A stretch of DNA of 64,000 bases from Nothopassalora personata. Its lineage: Eukaryota > Ascomycota > Dothideomycetes > Mycosphaerellales > Mycosphaerellaceae. The stretch spans positions 2,728,001 through 2,792,000 of the forward strand of contig CM066296.1 in the NCBI GenBank assembly GCA_033816765.1, given 5' to 3'. The notes under the pieces are model-generated. The model saw nothing but the letters and a program-made list of their open reading frames with translations. It ran no database searches and had not been told where the DNA came from. The position numbers and the translations under genes were made by a program. Within the stretch, counting starts at the first letter, position 1, and each line of letters begins with the position of its first letter. This document shows, in pieces, positions 1 to 11,378 of the stretch.

Positions 1-3000
1 TACTGTCTCTAAACAAATGAGATATTGCTTTATAAATACTTATAAACAAATAAAGGTCTTGCCATGTATAAATGAAAGTGTAGTTAGTCTCTAGAAGCCT
101 CCCTTAGAGAATGTAGTTTAGTAACTTTAGCTTTGTAAGCTAATCTATAAGCTGCTATACAGTAGGGATATACTTAACTATAATTAAGCCTTCTTTATAA
201 ACATGTCTACAAAAATGGTTCCTTAGTCTAACATGCTTAGTTCTTCTATAGTTGGTATAATCTCTAACTAGCTTAATAGTAGACTAGTTGTCTACAAAGA
301 TCTTAAAGGCTTAAGCTTTATAGTTGGTTATTTTCTAGGTTTTATAGAGTAGATTTCTTAACTATATTACTTCCCTATAGCATTTAGTTAAGGCTATATA
401 CTCTGCTTTAGTGCTTAACAGCACTATCTCCTTCTACAGGTTGGATTTCTAGATAATAGTACTTCTAGCCATTTTAACTAGGAGTCCTAAGGTTAATCTA
501 CCTATTAGATCTCTAGAGAAATTAGAGTCTATATAGATCTCTAGCTTTAGGGATTGTGTTTTTCTAAAGATTAGGCACTTGTTAATTGTTCTAGCAATGT
601 ATCTCTAAACATGCTTTACTATAGCAATATGTTCTACTAAAGGATTAGCTAAGAATTTGGCTAGGTGGTTTGTTGTATAGGAGATATCTAGCCTAGTCTA
701 GTTAGCTAGGTACTAGAGTTCCCTAATTAATGTGTTAAATAGATTGTAATCCTGTATATTATATTGCTCTTTATAAGCTTTATATAGGCGGTTAAGGGGA
801 TATTTAACACTTTTAGCTAAGTCTAGGCTATGTTTCTAAAGTTTCTCTAAAGTATAGTGCTTTTAGGAGACATAGAGATCTCTATTCTTTTCACTCTTTA
901 GTTATATGCCTAGGAAAAGGTTAGTATTAACAGTTTTAATAGAGTACTTGTTCTTTAGTCTAGCAATAAACCCCTTAATCTTCTAATTACTGTCGCTAAA
1001 GATCTAAAAGTTATCTATATATAGGAGAACTAAAAGATTCTCTCCCTAAAAAAGACATATATTAGAATTAAGTCTCTTTAGGCCTAATTCTTCTAGAGCT
1101 TCCTTAGCATTATAGTACTAGAGGTTTGCAGCTTATTTTAATCTATATAGTCCCTTCTTAATTTCTAGGACTTTATTAGATAGATCTTTCTTAATAAGTT
1201 CTACCCCTTCTAGTAGTTTAATGTATAAAGGTCTATTAATGTTAGGGTTTATAAATGCTATTTTAACATTAATCTGTCTCCTCTTCTAGCTAAGAACTGT
1301 GCATAGGGCTAGGAGAATCCTACTTATTAGTAGCCTTAGGGTTAGAGCAAAGGTTTTAACATAGTCTATCCCTTACTTTTAAGTAAACCCCTTTACTACC
1401 TATCTAGCTCTACGCTTCTTAATAGACCTATTAGGAAGATACTTATAGTGTAGGACCCATTTTCCTATAAGCAGTTTCCTACCCTTAGGGACTTTCTATA
1501 ATAGGATCTATACAATATATTCTATGTCTTCTAAGGAATTGAATTCCTTTCTAATTGCCCTAATCTATTTAGCTCTATTAGGTCTGTTTAATGCTTTAGT
1601 TAGGGTAGTAGGATCTATAAGCTTCCCCTTCTTTATATTATCTATAGCTATTATAGCGAATACTTTCTTAAGTTTGCTATAATTATAATAGGATCTGTTC
1701 TATCTTAAACTTCTCCTAGTTAGCTTAGGATAGACCTTAGCTTATTTAGTCCTTATAGGCTTACAAGTCCTATCTCTCTTTCTCTTACTAATATGTAGGG
1801 TAGGGTAGAATAGTATTATGGCCTAATTAGGGTCTTCTTACATAGCTAGGGCTATGTCTTCTTAGTGTAGTTCTTTAGACTATAAAGTCTAAGGCTTATG
1901 CTCTATAGGGGATTGTTCCTAGAGCTAGGTGTACTCTATAGGAGATTGTTCCTAGAGCTAGGTGTACTCTATAGGAGATTGTTCCTAGAGCTAGGTATGC
2001 TCTATAGGAGACTGTTTCTAGAGCTAGGGGGATGTGTCTCTAAATAGTAGACGTGAATCTTCTGTCCTATGCTCCCCCTAAGACTAACCTTAGTTAGGGG
2101 AGTCTTATTACGAAGCCCTTTGTGTTTTAGGTTAGTTACTATGCTACTATAGCTCCCCCTCTAGCTACATAGATCCCCTTAAAGGTTTATAGGGTTAGTA
2201 ACTCGCTTCTAGCTCGTGTAGCCCTTTATAAGGTATATAAATACCTTTATAGTAAGGGTCCTTAGGGTTATTATAGGGGTGTCTAAGGAAGGTAATCTCG
2301 TTATCTAGGACAGCATGCTTATTACTAGTAGTAAGCTAGGAGCTCTTAATAGTCTACCCTATCTACTCCCCCTAAGCGACCTACTTGCCTATAGGGATTT
2401 AGTATTGCGAGTTCTACAAGAAATCTTTATTAAAAGTTATATAGGGGGAATAGGTTATCTTATAGACCTATTTTCCTTTCTCCTACTATAGCTTCTATAG
2501 TAGGTAAGTTAGTTAATAAACTACCCTAGAATCCTATATACTACTATATGTCCGCCCTTATAGAGAACTTTTTAGACTTAGTATAATTGTCGTTATGTTT
2601 ATATGCTTTATATCTAAACCCCCTTACATTCTTAAGTCTATCTCTTTAATATTAATGCCTAGGTCCTTCTTAAAGTTAATCTATAGTACATTTTTTATTG
2701 TTAAGTTAAAGAGGCGGTTCGTAATATAGTATACGAAATCTATAGCCTAGGGCTAGAGGTTCTATAGTAAGCTAGAGTCTATAAGCATAGCTCTAGCCTT
2801 ACTAATAATAACTTTATTCGAAGCTTTAGCAATTCTATTCTGCTTAGGTGTGTATAGTAATACAAAATCCTATCTAATTCCTTTATGTTAGGTATGTGTT
2901 CTAAGTTTAATATTGTTAAATTCCCTACTACTATCTAAGAACTAGATCTTAGGTTTCTTCTTATAGTAGTTCTATATTATAGTAAGCCAAGTCTTAATTG

Positions 3001-5000
3001 CTGTTAGAGCATCACTTTTCTTTAGAAGTGGTAAGTACTATCTTATCCTAGTTTTAGTACACGTAAGCATAAGGCAATATGCGTAACTATTATAAGAGAG
3101 TAGAGTAATTAGACTAACTAGGTTAGTATAGATTTTATCTAATGCCTCTAGTATAGGTCTCCTAGGGATTCTTAAAACAACTCTTTATAACCTTATAAGC
3201 TTACAAGTCTTATAGTGCCCTAACTCTATAGTATTAACATCTTCTAGGCTCTTAACTGCTTCTTTTATAGTATTAAGTAATGTGCTCCTAATATGCCTAA
3301 GCCTTTAATACTATCTAACTATATTAGTTCTTAGCTTAGTAAATACAAGAGCAGTAAGTCCTTTTAGTGCTAATCTATCTTTATCCTTCCTAGAACTCCT
3401 CTTTACTATAAGGTTCCTAAAGATAATAACATTTTTTATTATCTTAACTAAGCCTATAGGCTTATCCTTCTAGAACAGCATTTTAGATAGTCTATCTAGG
3501 TAAACTCTATGTTTCTTATATAGGAGTTCTGTAGAGATTAGTATTATATCTAACTCTAGTAAGTAAAGCATATTACGAAGGAGGAGGGTAGTCTCTTAAC
3601 TAAGATAGTTCTTTATAACCTACTCTAATTCTCCTTTAGTTATAAGAGATCCTTACCTAACGGCCTATAAGAAGTATATAGGCCTTAGTCTTAGCCTAAT
3701 ATTCTAAAGGTCTATAAGATTATTGTAGATATAGAAGGATGTGCCTATATTATAGACTTTGTCTATTAATATTAGGTTTAATACGGCAGCTACTGTCCTT
3801 CCTATACATACTAGTTATGTAACTGCAATAGCTACTCTAGACCTCCTATATAGTTATCTCTAGTCCCTATTACTATTAGAGCTATGCTCCTAATTAGATA
3901 ATAAGTCTAACTAGTTATTAATTGCTATAGCAATCCTCTTCCTAGGGGATTTGCTGCCCTTTACCTTCTTTGCCCTATCCTTTAGGGTGTCTTTACCCTT
4001 CTTAGACCTGTTCCTAGGATTCTTCTCTAGATGCTACTTATAGCAGTTCGCGTTAGTATACTTATATAAGCACTATATACACTGCTTATTATTATTCTTG
4101 CTTAAGAATGCTTTAACAAAGCTATTACTAGGCTTGTAGGTAGTAGGTACTTACTCCTTCCTAAGAGTTATAAATATTCTCTCTAGGGTAGTTAATTCTA
4201 GGGGATTGTTATATCTCTATGTTCTAAGCTATTCGACATAGTTTAGACCTTTAATAAAGTATAATCTATAGATGCTATCTAGGAGGACAAAAAAGGATTT
4301 AAGCCTTAACTTGTTATTAACTAGGGAAGATCTAATAAATTGCTCTATAGTAGTCTTATTGTTATTTACCTATACTTAAAAGTCTTTATAGTACTTTAAT
4401 ATATTAGGTCTTGTAGCATCTAGTTTAATGTGCTTAACTGCCTTTAGAGTGTTATATAGATCAATTGTAATAACTAGCTTATATATTGCCTTAATTAAAT
4501 TATATAATTCCTTAGCTAACTTGTCTACATCTCTAAAGTTTAGCCTTAGGGTAGAATCTAATCTAGCTATAATAATGCTATATACTTATATGTCCTCTTT
4601 CTTCTATCGCTTATAGGCAGCTTTATATCCTATACTACTAGTAATGTCCTAAGGGGCTTTATTCTAGGTAGTCTTATCTTAGACATTCTTAGTTGTATCT
4701 TAGGGTTAATTATAAGCTATCCTATTTAGAGCGTACTTTAGGTTAACCTAGTCTAGATTATAGATTACGTATCTAACTAGATCCTTCTCTAGCAGTGCGC
4801 TAATTAGCATAGATTTCTATGCCTAGAACTGTACGCCTTTCCTAAGCACCTAGTTGTCCTTAGCGGATCTTACTAGGTTGCTAGAGGTGTTGTTTCTAAA
4901 CTCTATACCTAGTCTAGCTCTTTTAGATGCTGTACTATAGTACTAGTGCTTAGTGCCGATCTCCTATAGTAGTTCTTAAATCGATTAGGTAGTTGTCCGT
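1..5000 (-). pseudogene. copia gag-pol polyprotein remnant
   Basis: The minus-strand translation is recognisable but riddled with stops, mostly TAG/TAA where Gln or Trp codons would have been. Visible pieces are a CxxC...H zinc knuckle of the gag type followed by a KHPE-like stretch, an integrase N-terminus (HIRST then GHYKTC), an integrase core segment containing LYTPKQN, and the reverse transcriptase motif LLYIDNF, a degraded LLYVDDF. Short open stretches within it, such as 4428-4616 on the plus strand, are chance ORFs. The remnant cannot encode a functional product. Confidence 0.8.
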
Positions 5001-5100
5001 AAAACAAATGTAGGGTTAAGTCTACTAGTAAGGCAAGCTAATCCTTAATAGAGCTTCGATAACGATTCAGGTTTTAAATTAGATAGGCAGAGGAGCACCC

Positions 5101-5112
5101 GGGCTTATAACC
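5101..5112 (-). other. Primer-binding site resembling initiator tRNA-Met internal segment
   Basis: On the minus strand the 12 bases next to the LTR read GGTTATAAGCCC. The complement of the anticodon-arm part of eukaryotic initiator tRNA-Met is GGTTATGAGCCC, so only one G-to-A difference is seen and it is in a TpG (RIP) context. Copia-type elements are known to prime from an internally cleaved initiator tRNA-Met. Confidence 0.6.
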
Positions 5113-5288
5113 TGTTATAAATAGGTATTTGACGAGTATAAGCTTCTAGATTAAAACGATAGGGTGGATTAGTAACCCTTATAAATTGCTACAAGGTGTG
5201 AGACTATCTGGCTATAGAAAACAGTGTGATATAGTGTGTGTGTGCCAAGTCCTGACTAATATAGACCTTGGTTACCTAATTCACAACA
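5113..5288 (-). repeat. Putative 5' LTR of the copia element (176 bp)
   Basis: The segment is bounded by TGTT and AACA, a 4-bp inverted terminus, and lies directly outside the primer-binding site. The right boundary was chosen at ACAACA/AATAG and is less certain, because the partner LTR and target duplication lie outside the window. Confidence 0.5.
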
Positions 5289-7028
5289 AATAGCTCTCCA
5301 AAAGCAGGAGTCTCAACCGGTGCTGCAGACTACGTTGCAATTATGATTCATTGGAGCTGACGAGCTGTGCCCATCAATCAGGCCTGCAGCGTTCAGGCGT
5401 GGAGGATAATTCATGCACCTCGATTGGTATTTTCCGCGACGCATATAGCTGATGTAGCTTCATATGATCCTAGTTTGCTAGTGTATTGCGATACGATGCT
5501 GGCTCTGTCCATGGCTTCACCCCTGAGGCAGTGCTTAACGTAGGTTGAGATCCAGATCGTCCGGTGGCCAGCTCACCTACTTAAGCACCTGTTGCTGGCA
5601 GCCTGTCAAATCGACCAGCAGCAACAACGAGAGTGGCATACACGCCTGCGGCACGATGATCGCAGCATGCTGAACGTCCATCTGTCACTCCAATGCCAGA
5701 TATCACGCCAAACGACGCCCAATCGAGTCTACGAGAGTCACTAGCAGCCAGCCCACAATCTGGCACCGCCTAACAGTGTAGTCTTAGACCGACGACACTG
5801 CCAGCACAGCTCTTTGAGCAACGCGCTTCAAGTCTGCCTGGCCCGATCACTGTCAGCTCAATCATGGAACATCGTTCAGCGCGCCTCGCAAAGGCGCGTG
5901 GTGTCGTGAGAGGACGCTGGAACCCTTCACGCTGCCGCTGCTGTGTGGCTGAGCGATAATCAAAGACAGCCATGCATGATCTGCAAAGTTGCCGCTTCAT
6001 GAAGTCAAGCGAGCTTCAGGACACCATTTGAACTTCGGCTCTCCAGCATCTGCATTTCTGATGTATGCATTTTCTAATCGAAACACATTGCGTCCGCAGG
6101 AATGCCTGGTGGAGTGGGGTTGGTTTCCGGTACCTGCATGGTGTGCCGTGCGGCTAGTACAGGCGAGTATGAAAGTCCAAAGACTTCTAGGCAAACTCCT
6201 GACATGGCGCAACATGACTGCAGGATCCGTTGGTGTAAGCTAGATCTCGTCTCATACCTGCATGTCATGGTCGCAGCTCAACGGCGCAGGTGAATGGAAC
6301 AGCGGATTGTGGCTAGAGATTCACCAAACGGACTCTTCTCATAGGGTAATGCCCGATGGAGATTGGATCCGCTAGATCCAGGCCATTCAGCGAATGCTAG
6401 TCCAGCATGCCTCAAGAACAGAACATCCTCTTTCGACGCAGCGACTCTGCTGGACAATCCGAAGCATATATCCTTCGTGGTTCAACTGCGTCAGCACCAC
6501 ACTCAAAGGCGACCGCTGCAGGTTTCAAGTCGCGCGTGCCCATGTGATATGGGCTTGGGTCTCTTAAACTGTCTGCCGCAATACGCTGTTCCTGCAGCAG
6601 AGCTGCAGGCCAAGCTGGGAGAAATTGACGAACGCCTACTGTGCCGATTCCACCAGTACCAGGCGAAAGCAGTCGCAAACCAGTGAAAAAACGACATCGT
6701 CTCCGGACAAAGTCGCCAGTCCAGACTCGAAGATGGGGAACATTTCGTGGACTGGATCTCCTTTTTTGTAGGTTGATGTTAGGTCTTGTGTTCAACTCTT
6801 CGGTTTTGTTCTCTTCCAAACCCGCCAAGTGGCAGGTCCACGGCATTCCAACTCTTCGTCCCCTTAATGCTGCTTATATGATTTACAATAGATTCTTAAC
6901 CAGACACGAAAAGGGGATGTGGTCCGTTTGGCAAGATCCCTGGCATCTTCGGGGATAACCTGCTTCAGATACGGGTTCCAGTCCCGTCATTTCCCAATTC
7001 ACATATTCCTTTTTGCTTGGTTGTAGCT
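5289..7028. other. Gene-poor stretch, no supported gene
   Basis: Base composition is normal, with no RIP signature. The open frames here overlap each other on both strands and none shows a family motif, signal peptide or convincing splice structure. A weak tRNA-like fold at 6913-6995 is the only structure noted. Confidence 0.5.
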
Positions 7029-7747
7029 CTACAAAGTCGAAGGCCGTGGCAGGAATCGAGCACCCATGTCATCCTTGTCAATGATTTCGGGTACATGGTC
7101 CGAGTAGCTGAATTTCTGGAAAGAGTGTGACCAGGTGAGCATGGTCATCGCAGGCTGCAGAAACGGATTCGCCAACTCTGTCTTCCTTATGAAGCCGCTC
7201 CACAGTCCCCAGACTGCCAGCAAAGATATCCAGGCTCATCTGAAAAGACGTCAAACCTGTCATTCCAGCATGAGCCAGGCCTGGGTCTTCATTCAAGTCG
7301 CTCTGCTGTGCTACAGATCCAGGCATAGCTAGCTGAGTGCCAGGGTTGACGCCATTAGGGAGCGACCTGTCAATTGGCTCGCGCATGCTTTGTACCCTCG
7401 CGGGTCTTCGCAAGCAACTCCTTTGGTCTTGCATCGCTTGCAAGGACGCTCATCGTCGCGTTTCGTTTTCGAGGTCATACATGTCCTCTTCCGGAAGATA
7501 TATATGCTCGCTCATTGTCATGCGACTTCAGGTGGCGACTGAGATGATCATGTCTCTCGTAAGACTTGCTGCAGCGATAGCAATTGTGCCTGGCTGCCCC
7601 TGCTGTGCCTCCATTCTTTGGGCGCGGAACTGGTGGGCTGACCTGTGTGTGGCATTGTCCCGGAAAGAGTGGTGGGAAGTGCATTGGCTGGCGAAGAGAC
7701 AAGGAATGGTTGTTGATTGCATCAGTGGTAACGCAGCTCTCTCGCAA
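7029..7747 (-). pseudogene. C2H2 / Zn2Cys6 transcription factor relic
   Basis: On the minus strand a frame ending at 7475 carries a C2H2 finger (CYRCSKSYERHDHLSRHLKSH, Cys-x2-Cys-x12-His-x3-His). Just downstream, in another frame, lies the start of a fungal zinc cluster (CKRCKTKGVACE). The two frames would join if one AT were removed from an ATATATAT run near 7495, which suggests slippage. A third frame (about 7078-7380) continues with an open Ser/Leu-rich stretch of about 100 residues. A C2H2 finger followed by a zinc cluster is a known fungal transcription-factor layout. No single set of GT-AG introns that I tried repairs all frames, so I call it a decaying gene. A gene with unusual introns is the alternative. 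Confidence 0.5.
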
Positions 7748-8141
7748 GAGTCCACAACCTCATTCAATGTCTCTGCGTGTACCAGCATGTAATAATGCAT
7801 CCCACCTGGGAGGAGCACTTCAGATCGCGAAGAGAAGAAAGAGGCACCCACCCACTTTCCGAGCGGCCCCTTGGCCTCATCGACAAAACAACATCCGGGC
7901 ACGCAACAGGAGAGATACAGGGTTCTTTGTTTCCATCTACATGGACGACCGACATTGAATTCCGTCGGGATCTTCGAACAAGACCGGTCTTTGAACCTGA
8001 GAAGATACGGCTGTCCTGCTAGACTTTCAAGATTTGATTCGACAAGACATATCACTTAGCAGTCGGCGGCACTAGAGTGCGTAAAGTGTTGGTAGAAGAT
8101 GAAGTAATGCAAATCCCACCGCCAGGTCAAAATGTGTATGC

Positions 8142-9093
8142 TTACTCCATCGAGTTCCCATCCTTCTCAGCCGGCCATAAGCACCACGCTACAATCACGA
8201 ACGTCTTCAGCACCGCTGCTGTCCACACTGCACCAGCCAAGCCAACTTCGCTGTGGGACCATATGCCCCCAAGCATTGCTCCAAACAGCAAAAGAAGTGG
8301 CGCGGCAGCTCTCCTGTTCCTCTCGGCGTTCGCCGTCAGGTCCGTGAACAACTTTTGGTCCGAGAACAGATCGCAATAGATGGATGTCAGCACCACGCTG
8401 GTTAGGCCGCCATACTTGAGCACCCTGCTCATGACGGCTTGACCAGCAGATTGGAAGGCGATCAGTGCGATGGGGACGACGCTCCACATTGTGATTGGCC
8501 CTTTGGGTGAAAGTCCTTCGGCTGGGCTGATGGTGATGATGACGGCCGAGACAACGATCATGATGAGCTGGATTGTGTACGACAGTACTATGACCCATCG
8601 CTTCCTGCCACCGAAGTATCGATGGTAGCGGGCGAAGACGAAGCTTCCCAGGCAGAAGAAGCCGATGGATGTGAGAGCCCTGATCCATTTGTTGTCTTCA
8701 GAAGGTGCGACGATGCCAGATCCAAGATACACGGTGTTACCTATGGCTGTCGTCGTCAGCTCGAACGATCACGGACGATGGCTTGGTATTGGCCTGACCT
8801 GTCTGCATGGACACGAAGCTGCCCCAAGTGTAAACACTGCTACTGTCCAGCAGGCCAGTGATGATGTAGCAGAACAACAGCGCGAGATCGCCCCGTGTAC
8901 TGCTCACATTGCAGTTGCCAAAGGTATGTAGTAGTCTCAAGGATGCACTTTTGGCGGAACTGTTGCGGGCATTGCTCAAGAGTGGCCTCGTCTCCTGCAG
9001 CGACGCATCCAGATCTGCTCGTGAGCCGGCTTCGACGTCGCCGATTGGAGCTGTCCGACCATTCGCGGTGTCGGTGGTGCCGTAGTCGACCAT
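8142..9093 (-). CDS. DUF1275 (YoaK-like) multi-pass membrane protein
   Basis: Two exons (9093-8799 and 8740-8142) flank a 58-bp intron at 8741-8798 with a GTCAGG donor, an internal GCTGAC branch site and an ATAG acceptor. Together they give 297 residues. The join restores the family motif GSFVSMQTGN, preceded by CYIITGLLDSSSVY. An N-terminal hydrophilic tail of about 65 residues contains ETRPLLS, often seen before the first membrane segment in fungal members. Five to six hydrophobic segments follow, including FFCLGSFVFARYHRYFGG and VVLTSIYCDLFSD. The function of DUF1275 proteins is unknown; they are probably small-molecule membrane transporters. The start at 9093 is the first in-frame ATG giving a family-sized protein. 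Confidence 0.8.
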
Positions 9094-9607
9094 ATTCAGA
9101 GGTCGCCGTGTGTTTGGCCCCGCTCTCTTCCCTGTTCCTGAGTTTGTTTGACACGTCTTTGTGCGACAGCCACAAGCACATCAGACTGTCGTTCACAACA
9201 ACGACGGCCTGGTTAATGATGTCCTGCTGATCCTGTCACTGGGCTCTCCTGGAGTCTGGAAGTAGTAGCCGCAGTGGCCGGACGGTAAAAGTAAGTGACT
9301 GGTGAGCGGCAACAAGGAAGTCTCTTCGTTTCGTTGTCGAGACGCGTTGTGTGAAGAATGTTGGGTGAAGTCGTTTATGAGCATGCTGGATGGAGAGGGG
9401 TCGTACGTCGTCGTATTATTATAACCCTTGGACATGTGTTCCCGGTGCTCACGCTAGTCGTTTCTGGCCTTGCTGCCCCAGCACAACATCCACTGGCGCA
9501 TGCCAGGAACCCTTACAGAAAGGACTTTCACGATCCCTATGATCACAAGGTCGACTCCATCGGGCGTGGCATTCAGCCTGAACCTTTGGTAGGTATATAT
9601 ATAGCAG

Positions 9608-9652
<45 letters not shown>
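9608..9652 (+). repeat. (CAT)15 trinucleotide microsatellite
   Basis: There are fifteen uninterrupted CAT units. The tract lies downstream of the 3' end of the secreted-protein gene and upstream of the DUF1275 gene. It creates poly-Ser or poly-Met runs in spurious open frames on both strands. Confidence 0.95.
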
Positions 9653-9929
9653 AGCGAAGACTCCATAACCATCGAGGGTGATGGCACTTAAGAGGAGCGT
9701 GAGAATCATCGCCAAGATCAGACCATTGACGATGAGAGGAACCGGTTCCGAGACGAAGACTACTACGCCGGCAAAGAGTTCGACCTGGCCGACATTACAT
9801 TTCCGCTCCTCCCCGTTGGCGACTGGGTTGGTATACTGCTGCACCTGCGAAAAAACATCCAAGGCTACCTCAGTGCTCCATGCCTGTGCTCCTTCACCGA
9901 GGACCGCAATCAGTTTCGCGAGGACACAT

Positions 9930-11378
9930 CTACCAATCCTTGCCGCTACCGAACCACCCACCAAACCATCCCCCCTTTCCTCCACCATAACTTGGTGCTC
10001 CTCCGTACCCGTTACCACCATAGACCGGATAGCCAGTCGGACTAGCATAGCCCGTAGTACTTGGCTGTCCATAGCTCGGCGGCGCCACTGGTCCAGCAGT
10101 CTGTGTAGTGACGGTACTGAAGCCCGACCAAGGCAAAGTGCTCGTCGAAGAGGACGCTGTACCAGGGAAACCGGACTGACTGGACAGTGAGAAAGATGCA
10201 GAGACGGTGCTGGAGGTACGAGTCCCGCCGACGGGAGAGCCTTCGGTGCTGTTGTAGCCTGTGGAAGTCGAGGGGATGCTGTGACTGGGAGTAGCTGGCC
10301 GACCAGTTGGTGGAAGCAAGGCTGAGCTGGATGAGGCGGTGACAGGTGAGATGCTGAAGCCTGAGGATGGACCAGGCCCAGTCGGGAAGCCAGAAGAAGC
10401 GAAAGACCTTCCAGTCCCATACGACGGGTAAGGATACGATGCCGGCCTCGTCGAGATCGTCGAGATGACAACAGAACTACTATTTGACGTCGCAGTGACC
10501 GGCGAAATCGGAGCGGAACCAGAGATAGTCGAAGACGAATTCCTCGTAGAAGTCAAGTAAATCGTCTCCGTCAGACTCACAGTAGTCGTCGAATCAATAG
10601 TCGAAGTTGAGTTGGTATAAATCGGAAGACCAGAAGAAGCCGCCGTCCCAGTAACAGGACTGCCCTCCGTGCTACCGGCAGTACCGGTGGGATATGGTAC
10701 AGCTGGGTATGTCCAGTTGTAAGTTGCAGTGACGAACGGGATAGAGCTGGAAACGCCCGTGCCAAGAGTGATGGTCGAGACGATGCGAGATGTGACAATA
10801 GTGGTCAGCGTGCTGGTCGGCTCGGGGGCAGAGTTGGTGACAGGAGAACCTTCGGTAGAGGAGAAGCCACTGCCGCGTCTAGTCGCACTGCTGAAGGAGG
10901 GTGTGAAGCCGGAGGAGGAAGCTGTACCCGCTGGAGAGGTTGAGTTGGTACTAGCGGTGATTGGAGAGATCAGTGTGCTGCCGGAAGAAGTGCTGTTGAC
11001 CAGAGTTGCTGTGTAGGTGGTGACAGCCAGGCTGACTGATGATGGCGATCCAGTACCGTTGTTGCTGTAGCTTGGTGGGCCGTAGCCTGGTGGCTTGCCT
11101 CCGTGGCCTTTGGGGGTGTAGACTGGAGCAGGGTTGTAAGCGGGAGGAGCTTGGCTGTAGGCTGGATAGCTTGGCTGAGGTGAGGCCGTGACTGGTTCGA
11201 TGAGATAGGTGCTGCTTGTAGTGCAGTTCTCGTCGCAGCCAGCAATTTCGGCATCGTGAACTGGAGTCGATTAGCCTTTCTCACGTGTGGGACTCCTTGA
11301 GAACCATGTACCTGGAATGGGCTCAGCCACGGCCACGGTCAGTAGCAATGCCGCTGGCAATGCTATGAAGGTCTTCAT
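9930..11378 (-). CDS. Secreted Ser/Thr/Pro-rich (mucin-like) cell-surface protein
   Basis: The first exon (11378-11312) encodes a signal peptide (MKTFIALPAALLLTVAVA, likely cut before EPIP). A 51-bp intron at 11261-11311 (GTACAT donor, CTAAT branch site, CAG acceptor) leads into one long exon to 9930, giving 465 residues. The mature protein starts with a short Cys-containing segment (AGCDENC) and a Pro/Tyr-rich stretch. Most of the rest is Ser/Thr/Pro/Gly with recurring STEGSPV motifs (three imperfect copies) and several N-x-S/T sites. It ends Gly/Tyr/Trp-rich (GGWFGGWFGSGKDW). No GPI tail or catalytic domain is visible. Heavy O-glycosylation and a place in the wall or extracellular matrix are inferred. 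The gene is not assigned to a named family. Confidence 0.75.

Larger units (their letters stand above)
1..5288 (-). mobile_element. RIP-degraded Ty1/copia LTR retrotransposon, truncated by window edge
   Basis: The region is AT-rich, strongly depleted in CpA and TpG, and full of TAG/CTA, the product of CpA-to-TpA changes on both strands. Read on the minus strand with stops ignored, copia domains appear in copia order: a gag zinc knuckle (about 4020-4110), a GAG-pre-integrase/integrase region (about 2560-3300) and a reverse transcriptase with a mutated YVDD box (about 1006-1045). Integrase before reverse transcriptase is the copia order, opposite to Gypsy. The 5' LTR and primer site lie at the right end; the 3' LTR must lie left of position 1. 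No intact reading frame survives. Composition changes sharply to normal genomic sequence near 5290. Confidence 0.85.

Noticed and set aside
4428..4616. 62-residue plus-strand ORF
   Set aside because: It lies within the RIP-degraded copia gag and is a chance frame in AT-rich sequence.
6412..6846. Possible alcohol-dehydrogenase-like remnant (SPGTGGIGTVGV)
   Set aside because: Only a single short glycine-rich string resembles the cofactor motif; no flanking similarity in any frame.
9193..9435. 80-residue minus-strand ORF upstream of the DUF1275 gene
   Set aside because: No family motif and no splice connection that joins it to the DUF1275 frame; possibly 5' UTR.
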